Shown here: positions 56,014 to 64,000 of the stretch, in pieces
Position numbering within the stretch: position 1 is the first letter of the stretch
How the letters are laid out: every line of letters starts with the position of its first letter
Origin: Blumeriella jaapii
Lineage: Eukaryota > Ascomycota > Leotiomycetes > Helotiales > Drepanopezizaceae
DNA length: 64,000 nucleotides
Assembly (NCBI GenBank): GCA_009599575.1
Contig: VWND01000064.1
Span: 682,001 to 746,000 of the forward strand
Direction: 5' to 3'
Notes under the pieces: model-generated
The model's input: the letters and a program-made list of their open reading frames with translations, nothing else
Databases searched by the model: none
Told to the model about the DNA's origin: nothing
Program-made: the position numbers and the translations under genes

Positions 56014-59000
56014 AGAAGAGGCGTGGGATTTCAGACACGGAGCTTGGTGTCGTTACTCGAAACTGTTATACCTCCCCTATTTGGGTTGGGCTTTCTCCCT
56101 CACGCTCTCTCCGACGACATCAATGCGCCATCGCCTTTCAAGGCCAGGACCGTCGAGCAGGCTTGTTGATCACCACATCTCGATTCTCGCCCGCTTCCCC
56201 TGCCCAGCCCTCTTCCCGTTGGGAGGCTTGCACAGTTCTTTCGGGAGCCCATCCTCCCGTCTATTCGTATCATCTGCCCTGGGTAGCGTCATGAGTTTAG
56301 GATATCACCATTTTGCCAGGTGTTAGTTGGGTACTCGAGCACGAGGCCGGAGGTTTCGGCGTTCAAAGACACACTCTGCCATCGGAGTAATTGATAAGAA
56401 TGTTGAGATAGATAGATGGGATTCTTAGTATATATTTGCTTGCGATAGTTAAATAAGACACAATTCCCAGTTTTCTCGTGTGAGTTATCGCCCAGTGCGT
56501 GTGCGTGTGCGTGTACGTGTGTCAGGCTTGGGTTGGGAGCTCTCTCTGTCCCTGCTCAACTTTCTCGTCTTTCTCCTAAACCTGACCATTTTTCTCGTCC
56601 ACCTCACTCCACGTACAGATATAGCTTTGTTTAGCAGCACTAAGTCTACCAAGCCAAACTCGAAATGATGGACTCGTGGTAATTTTCAAAAAATGGGGGT
56701 GGTTTCTTATTATCAGCGAGGTTTAATTTGCCTGTTTTCTTCGGTATAATCATCACTATTGTAATACAAGCACTGCATCAAGAGAGAAAGTGTTTCGAGT
56801 CATAAAAAAGACTTAAAAAAAGCAGCCGAATAATCGAATACCTGAAATACTTTGATTCAAACATTGGCTTACACCAAAGCTGTGTTCAAGAGAATCGATC
56901 GCAGGCCATCAAAACGCGTTTGCATCACATTACAGTAGGTGGATGAAAACAAAAGCACACTCTCCTGAAGGAGGTTCCAACTCCCTGGTAAGCTTGCTGT
57001 CCGCTAACCGAACGTCAGCATCATTCATTACCTATCATCTCCTTCGGTTATTCATAGGCGTTCAACAAGAACCAGATATCCAGTCCCTAGTGGAAGAGAC
57101 CATATCTCCTCCCTACAGGGCTGCGCGAAAGACTTGAACAGGTGTTGGAAGCGGTGGCAAAACCTGCGGCATCGCGGGATGGGAAACTCGAAATGCATCG
57201 GTAAGCGAGTTTTCCTCCTACATCGCCTTGCGCTTCTTGGTAGCCGTTGTGCATAACAACACACTCGCTTAAAAACAGCCACCAAAATTTAGCAGGGTGG
57301 AAATGCATTTTTTTAGATTAGGAGAAACCGGAATTATGTTAGATACCTAGTCAGTCAATCTAGATACAATCTACTATATTGAACTGACATCGTCACATCA
57401 CCGTCCCTCTTCACCTTCCTTCCTCTCTTACTTTTGTCTACTGTACTACTGTACTGTACTACAACATCCAATATCCTACACATCACACCCAACACCCCAC
57501 AATGATCCACGACTTGCGAGGTGAGAGCAACCTCGCGACGATCTCCCTAAGGGACTAAGAAACCATGTGTAGTAGGCAGCCGAGGCCAGCAGCTAACGAT
57601 CGATATCAGCACACGCTCGGGCTTCCCCGCTTTTCAAGCAATTGACATACAGGATCACACCAAGCAAGTGAATGAGTTAGCCCGCGAATCTGGGAGCATT
57701 TGCTTGACCCGCCAGGTAAACAATGGACTCTGTGACGACATGATTGTCGACCTGCTTTGAGCAGCTGTGCCACTCGGCTCACTCGGGCCAATCGTGCCAT
57801 ACGGCTAGCGAGGCGGCTTCTCTCGTGGCGCAATGGGATGGATCCCCAGCTAGGCCTTGCGACAGCGGCTGAGATTTTTTTTGTCGATGTTTTCCTCTCG
57901 TTGGACTTCCCATGTAAAACCGAGAGCTAGGCGGCCCATGATCTGAGAGAGGTGCGCTTTGCATGTCCCTCCGCGTGGGGTGGAATTGGATGTTGTCGAG
58001 TGGCTACAGGCTACGTGCGGCCTTCGGGCGCGAGAGGTGCGCTGAAAGCTGATCTCGCTGGACGAGGATTAAAATCATCAAGATCATCGTTAACAAGATC
58101 ATCATGATGATGATCATGATCACGAGTAGCCGAGTCAAGATCTGCTGTGCCGCGTGGGATTGAGAGAGAGCGCACGGCTTGCTGCATGTGGAGCTCCTAC
58201 TAGTCACTACCTACTTACCGGAAGGAGAATAAGTCGGCTCTTATGTAGCTAAAGCTGTCAGGAACAGCCACTTCCTCCTACCTTATCGTCACGGATAGAT
58301 ACTCGCCGACGACTTGGCAAGGTCGGGACCTTCAAGTCGAGTCAGATATTGAGATAGATCAGGCAGCCCACCAGCCGTGCATCTCGATGAGACCTGCGAC
58401 CAGAGACGAGTTTTGACAGAGTCGGCATGTGCGAGGGTGGCCTCTACCTCCTTCGCTTCATCCATCAGCCTCTAGTTATCCTGCTCTTACTGTACCTGTC
58501 GCTGAGAGCTCGCGCCCGAGCGCACGCAGGTACAGTAGCAAGCAAGTCGAGTTCCCACCAGCACTCGATCAACCCGAGAGATATTGGGACGGAAATGGCT
58601 TCTGCGGGTGGGCTGGCTAGACGGATCGTAGAGTACTCCACCGAAGGAGACTGGACGTACTTGCAATTCCGGTTAGCGCGTAGAAGAAAATCAGGAAATC
58701 ACCATTCGACTTCGAAGTAGTTTCTCTCAGGCCAGCTGGGAGTAACTCAACTCAGGCTCCCCTTTGAAACGGTTGGGTTTCAAAAAGTACCTGCTGTACT
58801 GCACAGCACTATCCTGTACTTTACCAAGCAATCAACCCGGAGACAAAGCAAGCAGCTCCACTCCGGACGTGTCGGAAACCAATCACGGAGACTTTTTGCT
58901 TTTTCTCTTCTGTTATATTTCCCTTCCGTGTTGTGCATACAGAAAAGCTTAACCTGCGAGCCGATGCTGCTTGCCCAACTACTCCTCGAGCAGGTCTCAT

Positions 59001-59151
59001 CTCAGCGAGGCGGGCGTTCGTGCGGTCGTTGCCACACGATACATCCGCCATGCTCGAGCCGGTTGTCGACACTTGAACGAGTTGATAGACGACTCGATCC
59101 GTCCATCTCTAACCCCATCGGTCGAGTCTCGGTGCTTGGCACGTCATCCAC

Positions 59152-59153
<2 letters not shown>

Positions 59154-59197
<44 letters not shown>

Positions 59198-59200
59198 CCA
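59154..59200 (+). repeat. (CAA)n microsatellite
   Basis: About 15 CAA units. It makes Asn-run or Gln-run frames, which are not evidence of a gene. Confidence 0.93.
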
Positions 59201-60108
59201 TCGCGGTAGCGAGGCAAGCACATGTTCGGCAAAAGGCACTGCAGTACATATACACTACCACTATCTCTCGCCGTGCATCCCCAGACAGCCCCGAAAGCCT
59301 GGCCTCGGTCTCGGGCGCGGTCCAAGCGGGACAACGGTCGCCCTCGTGGCTGGGGACGGCGCCCGCGGTGCCGTTCGCATCTCAGCCGCCCCCTCATCTT
59401 CTCATGGCTCACTAACACTGACAAGAGGGCGCTTGCGCGGAAGCGGCATGGTGATGGGCGGCTTCTGCAGGCCACGCAGGAACGGCGCGAATCGATCAAA
59501 ACGGTAGTCAGCTCGTAAGGCACACGCCCACCTACTTTTCCCTGTCTTCAAGCAGACCTGCCGCTTCTGTAAGCGAGAAATCGCTGGTCTGGTTCAGCTG
59601 GAACGAGCATCCCAAAGTAATGGCTTAAGCGAGCCAAAGAGGCATGGGCGATTTTGCGTGGGAAACGCATAGCACTCGTGCCGGTGTGGCCGGTCCCCAT
59701 GGTCGGAGTGAGCATCACAGGGAAAAGTGAAATGTAGGAGGCATTGCCTGGCTGTGTAGTGCAAGTGTGGGAAGAGCAGGTGAACGTGTGGAAGAGCAGG
59801 CGGAAGAGGGGGAGAAGTGATGTGTGGTGGGTGGTGTGTCGCTTCGGATCTGATGAGAAAAGCATGAAAGCAATAGTGTCGCAGCAGCGGGCACCGTCCA
59901 TCGGGCCATGACGGACTTTGATCGCTTTTGTGGTTCCCTTTCGGCACCAAGGCGCAATGGAATCTTCGAGCTTGACAGCGTAGGAGATCCTATCCAAACT
60001 AGGCCTCGCTCGCTCGCTCGCTCGCTCGCTCCGATCGTCAGCGAGGCGACATCTGCGATCTGCCTTAGCTACAATGCATTCGATCTGTTTGTCGATAGGT
60101 GGTGGTAG

Positions 60109-60128
60109 CTGGTAGCTACAGCTACCAG
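60109..60128. repeat. Perfect hairpin, 9-bp arms, 2-nt loop
   Basis: CTGGTAGCT and AGCTACCAG around AC, 280 bases before the CFEM start codon; GTAGCTAC repeats on both sides extend it. Confidence 0.75.
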
Positions 60129-60408
60129 TCCGTAGCTACTTGCAACCTGCTACTTACTGCTTTCGACTAGCGAAGAAGTAGTAGGAAAATTGACCACCCT
60201 CTTGTCGCAATCGTCTTCAACACACAAAGTCTTTCTCTCCTGCATATATCTTACACCCCAGACAGACAAAAGACCGTGTTGGAGAAAGATAGGACAGAAA
60301 GTGTCCGACACGCAGCACCCAGCAAGCACATTCGTTGACAACGAGCCCAAAGACCGACGACGAGACGACCCCCTCACAACCGAGAAACAACGCACCTCAC
60401 CACCCACA

Positions 60409-61028
60409 ATGCAATTGTCAATCGCCACCTTGGTCTGCACCATCCTGGCCTCCCTCGTCTCTTCCCAGAGCGTGTCCAGTCTGGTCGCCCAGCTCCCATC
60501 CTGCTCCATCAGCTGTCTCGCCACGGCCTCCTCCTCCGTCGGCTGTGCCATCTCCGACTATGCCTGCCAATGCGGTGCGCAAAAGGCCGCGCTGACAGCT
60601 CAAGTGACGCCTTGTGTGATAGCCGCCTGTTCGGGCGACGATGCGCTGAGTACGTGTGTTTACTTTCCCCATCCCTCTATCACGTCCCACGAAAACACGC
60701 TCCCTCGCCCAACCCACAGCAAGGCCATGGCTAACACGGGCTCCTCTTAGAAACCAGCGGCATCACCGCCGACATCTGCAACGCCGCGACGGACGTCCAA
60801 ACGTCTGCCACCTTCGGCGGCTCGATCGGCACCGTGGTCCCGCCCCCCGCGACCTCGAGCGCGAGCGTGGCCACCACCGTGGCCACCAGCGTCGCGCCCA
60901 CGACCGCCGCGACCACCGCGACCTCCGCCACGGAACCACCGGCTTCCGTGGTCACGGGCGCCGCGTCGAGGGCGCACGCTGGCGGTGTCTTCGCGGCGCT
61001 TGTGCTCGCCGCCGCTCTTGTCCTGTAA
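60409..61028 (+). CDS. CFEM-domain, probably GPI-anchored cell-wall protein
   Basis: Exons 60409-60649 and 60751-61028 give 172 residues; phase 1 junction. CFEM proteins bind haem or take part in adhesion and virulence at the fungal surface. A signal peptide (MQLSIATLVCTILASLVSS) is followed by the CFEM domain (about 20-95) with exactly eight Cys: LPSC..SC, VGC, YACQC, TPC, AAC and a last DIC after the intron. The Asp in AISDYACQC matches the haem-ligand position. A Ser/Thr/Ala-rich stalk (about 112-150) leads to a hydrophobic end (GGVFAALVLAAALVL) typical of a GPI signal. The CA-rich leader just before the ATG is typical of fungal leaders. Confidence 0.92.
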
Positions 61029-62039
61029 GCGAGCCAGAGTCGATCACGGGGAAAACAAAGGGGTGAGCGGCGTGGCGACCACGGTGTCGCGTCGGACCTT
61101 TCGACCTGCCTCTTTTCTCGGGGTCCGTTCGCGGAATTCTTCTTCCGGAGGAGTGTACATAATCGGCTTGGAGAACATTTGGATGGTGCACACTGGCACG
61201 AGCGATCAGAGGGCGCGCGAGGCGACTCGCCGCCGCCTGACCGTGACGGATCGATTTAATTCACGCCCTCCTCAACGAACAGGCATTTCACGAGTTGCAT
61301 GGAAGGCCCGGCGGCGTCGGCTGCGGCCTGTAAGCCCGCAGTAATGGAACTGGTAATAATGGCAACGGGGGCCACGACGGAACGGGAAACTTTGCTGGTC
61401 TGGTGTTTCTGATATACCCCATGAGGAAGCTCACTCACTCATTTAGCGACTAGCGAATTGTAATACTTGATGCAGAGCCTACTCGTGTTGCATTCTCCCC
61501 AGTGTCTTTCACAGATCTCGTGTTTTCCGGTGTAGATGGATTCCATCGCGTCTGAACTCCTCGCCTAGAACACAACCGGAACAGCTCCCCCTGCTGCATT
61601 CCCCCAACCCAGCTTCTCAATCTGTTATACCGAAGAAGCCTTGACATATCTTCGAGATCCCAGCCCAGTCGATTTCGCCAAGCTGCTGCTCGCTACCGAG
61701 TTTTCCTCATCATCCTGTCCTTAGCAGCCTTCGGGGCAGCGCAACGCCTCCCAGAGAATTAGTCTCGGCTATCGTATCAGTGCCAATGTTTGCGTGAGTG
61801 TTTTTAGCTCCGGCGTTCTGGTTCTGGTTCTGATTGGGTGTTCCATGGATATGCTCGAGAGGGCTTGCTTCTGCAATCTTCAGCTCAGATCATATATCTG
61901 TAACACCGAAGGCCACCTCACAGATTCCGTAGAGACGCATCTTGTTTGTAGAAGAGAGGCTTGGGGAACGGATGCTTGTCACGCTTTTCTCGTAGGCAAC
62001 TGCTTCTCGACGGTCTTGTGAATGTCAAGGTCTCCCCCA

Positions 62040-62121
62040 GCTTGGCATGTTGCCATTGCGTTACGGGGAGGGGAGGCTTGAGGTTGCGCGGTTTCACTGC
62101 CCTCTCCAGGCGATAGACAAT

Positions 62122-62160
<39 letters not shown>

Positions 62161-62206
62161 GTCATCATAATCATCACCATCATCATCATCATCACCACCA
62201 TCATCA
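62040..62206 (+). repeat. Dispersed repeat copy A with (ATC)n tail
   Basis: About 85 bases (TTGGCATGTT...GCGTTACGG...CTTGAGGTTG...TTTCACTG...CTCTCCAGGCGATAGACAA) followed by (ATC)n to about 62206. The body aligns, with substitutions and small gaps, to the reverse complement of copy B near 63050-63140. Confidence 0.6.
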
Positions 62207-62959
62207 ATTTCTTTCCTTTTTCTCTTCCAATCGAGGAGCGCAATTGCTACACAAGAAGGGACAGCACAGCACAACACCGTCCTCCAGCCCAAACCAAGGG
62301 CCTCGGTCTCAATGTGTCAGTTAGTCCGTACATCAACAGCAAGCGAGGTACCTTTGTATGTGCTGACTGTACAGTACTCGCTGTAAGTACAGTACAGTAC
62401 ATACAGTACACATCTAGCTAGCGTGCCCGACATGCGACTGGTAGCTGACCCCACTCCAGACATCAGAGCCCGCCAGACCCAAAAGCAGACCAGACCGAAA
62501 AAGACGATGGCTGGGAGCTCCTCGAGGGGTAAATAGGTACAGTACCTAGCGACGACAAGGAGCCGAGGCAAGACGGCGAGGGCATTGTTGTTCGACAGAC
62601 ATACCCGGCAGGGGCAGGTTCGGGGATGTTATGTACAGTACGCAACGCTGCTGCTGCACTTTCTGGTGCTGTTGGAAGCAAAAGAATTCCACGTCACCAC
62701 TTTGCGCGTTGGGGGCGCACGGCTGCTACAAGTATATCACGCCTGTGATGACCATCGACATTGAGACGACTATCTTAGGCAAGAGGTGGGATATAATCTC
62801 ACGTGACCGCTCACCTCGGGCAAACCGCTCTTCGGCTCGCGGCTAATGCACGGACTAAATAGGTGTACTACAGGTCAACCACTAAGTCGCTTGTTGGACT
62901 CATCATAATGTAGAACCGGCAATAATACTATGTTAGAAACTTCACGTTGTTATCTGTAC

Positions 62960-63145
62960 TCAGGAGAAGGAGAAGAAGGAGAAGAAGGAGAAGAAGGAGA
63001 AGAAGGAGAAGAAGAAGAAGAAGAAGAAGAAGATAATGATAATGATCAAGATAAGGTTATTCAACATCTGGAAGGGCCAGTGAAGCCAGACAACCTCGAG
63101 CCTTCCGTAACGCACTGTAAACATGCCAATGAAGCATCCCAAGGT
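62960..63145 (-). repeat. Dispersed repeat copy B with (TTC)n tail
   Basis: On the minus strand: TTGGCATGTT..., GTGCGTTACGG, CTCGAGGTTG, CTTCACTG, CCTTCCAGATGTTGAATAA, then AT-rich sequence and (TTC)n, seen as GAA repeats at 62960-63030 on the plus strand. Inverted with respect to copy A. Confidence 0.6.
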
Positions 63146-63539
63146 CTGCGATATCCGCTGTCGCAAAGGAGGGTGCAATAGCTGCGCAACGAGCTCGGTG
63201 TAGTTTGCCGTGCCACAAGTCGATGGATTTGGCCTTGCATGACGTGGACCACTTGTGGTGGCAAGCCTCCGACTTGGGATATGAGGCCCAAATGCGGCCG
63301 GCCTTTGTACATCTGGTGTACCAGATCAACGGCTCTTCGCGCCGATCACGCTCTCTCTCCAGTACGATCTGTGATATTTGCTGCACAGCCATTTCCGAGT
63401 TCCATTGAGAAACTTCGAAAAATCCCAGCCCCTCAAGACACGTCCATCCGAGGTAGCTCTCCAGTCCCTTCAACCTGTTGCTCGATTTTGATAATCTGAC
63501 AATCGACAGACCCTTTCTTCCACTCCGACTTTGCCGACG

Positions 63540-64000
63540 ATGGAGCCCCTTCAGACGTTCCACAAGTTCGCGTCCCTGCCCAACGAGATCGCAGCCAACA
63601 TCTGGCGTTTAGCCGTCCCAGACCCGGGCAGCATCCGCGGCGCAATCCCCCTGCTCGTCGACTTCGACCTGGCCACACCACGCGCCATCCTGCCTTGCAT
63701 CCACGACTACCAGCAGGCCTACCACATACTCCACCACCCCAACGAAGCGCGCCCTCCCGCGTTCGAGCCCGTGTCTGACGCTGACGACGAGCACCACGAT
63801 GGTGACGCTGCGCGGGATCCCGGTGTTGATTGGTACACGCGAGAAAGGTATTTCTGTGCGCGAGGCCGGGACCTCTACCTAGACGACGAGGATCTCGAGG
63901 ACATGGAGGAGCGGGCGATGTGGAGGCCGGGCAACGCTACGATGCCTGAATCCCGAGCGCCGATTCTCAGCCTGATGCGAACCTGTCGAGGCTCGAGATC
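63540..64000 (+). CDS. 2EXR-domain protein, N-terminal part (runs off the window)
   Basis: The ATG at 63540 (ACGATGGAG) begins MEPLQTFHKFASLPNEIAAN, then IWRLAVPDP: the FxxFxxLPxEIxxxIW signature of the fungal 2EXR family, which is large in Pezizomycotina and functionally unknown. The 154 visible residues also contain an acidic stretch (VSDADDEHHDGD and YLDDEDLEDMEE) and the start of a LMRTCR helix that normally follows. It is open to the window end, so length and C-terminus are unknown. Upstream lies the repeat copy B. Confidence 0.8.
   Translation, partial: MEPLQTFHKFASLPNEIAANIWRLAVPDPGSIRGAIPLLVDFDLATPRAILPCIHDYQQAYHILHHPNEARPPAFEPVSDADDEHHDGDAARDPGVDWYTRERYFCARGRDLYLDDEDLEDMEERAMWRPGNATMPESRAPILSLMRTCRGSR

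Larger units (their letters stand above)
56014..60408. other. 4.4-kb spacer
   Basis: No well-supported gene. Notable points: TGTACTACTGTACTGTACT at 57441-57459, a possible tiny two-exon frame at 57502-57671, (CAA)n at 59154-59200, (GCTC)n at 60008-60031 and the hairpin at 60109-60128. Confidence 0.5.
61029..63539. other. 2.5-kb spacer with duplicated element and microsatellites
   Basis: No gene supported. It carries two inverted copies of one sequence (62040-62122 plus, about 63050-63140 minus), each ending in a trinucleotide tail, and GTACAGTAC clusters at 62366-62410 and 62536-62546. Confidence 0.55.

Noticed and set aside
57816..57835. TGGCGCAATGG looked like a tRNA A box
   Set aside because: No B box (GGTTCGANTCC) or acceptor stem follows; no cloverleaf can be drawn.
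62123..62206. Poly-Ile/Asp frames
   Set aside because: They only translate the (ATC)n microsatellite.

Overview
This window is nuclear DNA from a filamentous ascomycete (Pezizomycotina); I cannot place it more narrowly. The evidence is protein-coding genes with short GT-AG introns (about 45-200 nt) and CT(A/G)A-type branch points, long pyrimidine- or CA-rich leaders, wide intergenic spacers full of microsatellites and homopolymers, and typical fungal genes: a TAM/LaeA-like methyltransferase end, a CFEM GPI protein, a GH128 glucanase, a Dsc3 subunit, an OCH1-like GT32, ArfB and a 2EXR protein. I traced 26 gene models by matching splice phase; in almost all, the exon lengths sum to a whole number of codons.

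Layout. 0-10 kb: 3' end of a methyltransferase, an FAD amine oxidoreductase (minus), the SNARE VTI1, a JmjC/cupin-like oxygenase behind a triple CACGTG array, and two small minus-strand membrane-protein genes that look like old tandem paralogues. 12-18 kb: a divergent pair of chromatin/ribosome genes (UTP12-domain protein and BET protein BDF1). 18-27 kb: a simple-repeat-rich spacer, a hypothetical gene with an apparent frameshift, a secreted GH128 glucanase, an LTR-retrotransposon remnant and a 41-residue microprotein. 27-33 kb: ARF6/ArfB and SGF29 (both minus), then mannose-6-phosphate isomerase. 35-46 kb: a frameshifted Old Yellow Enzyme-type reductase, DSC3, a kynurenine aminotransferase-type enzyme, complex I NDUFB7, a DCG1-like Asp/Glu/hydantoin racemase and ARP2. 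47-56 kb: a type II membrane protein, an acyltransferase-3 protein and a GT32 glycosyltransferase, three possible glycan-handling proteins in a row. 60-64 kb: a CFEM protein and the start of a 2EXR protein, separated by a diverged inverted duplication ending in trinucleotide tails.

Most genes are ordinary housekeeping genes with no shared pathway, so I do not see a biosynthetic cluster. The points worth a second look are the helically phased triple E-box (4724-4757), the paired small membrane genes, the microprotein at 26348, two non-canonical GC-AG introns, two 1-nt homopolymer frameshifts, the possible alternative N-terminus of SGF29, the glycan-gene neighbourhood and the duplicated element near 62-63 kb.
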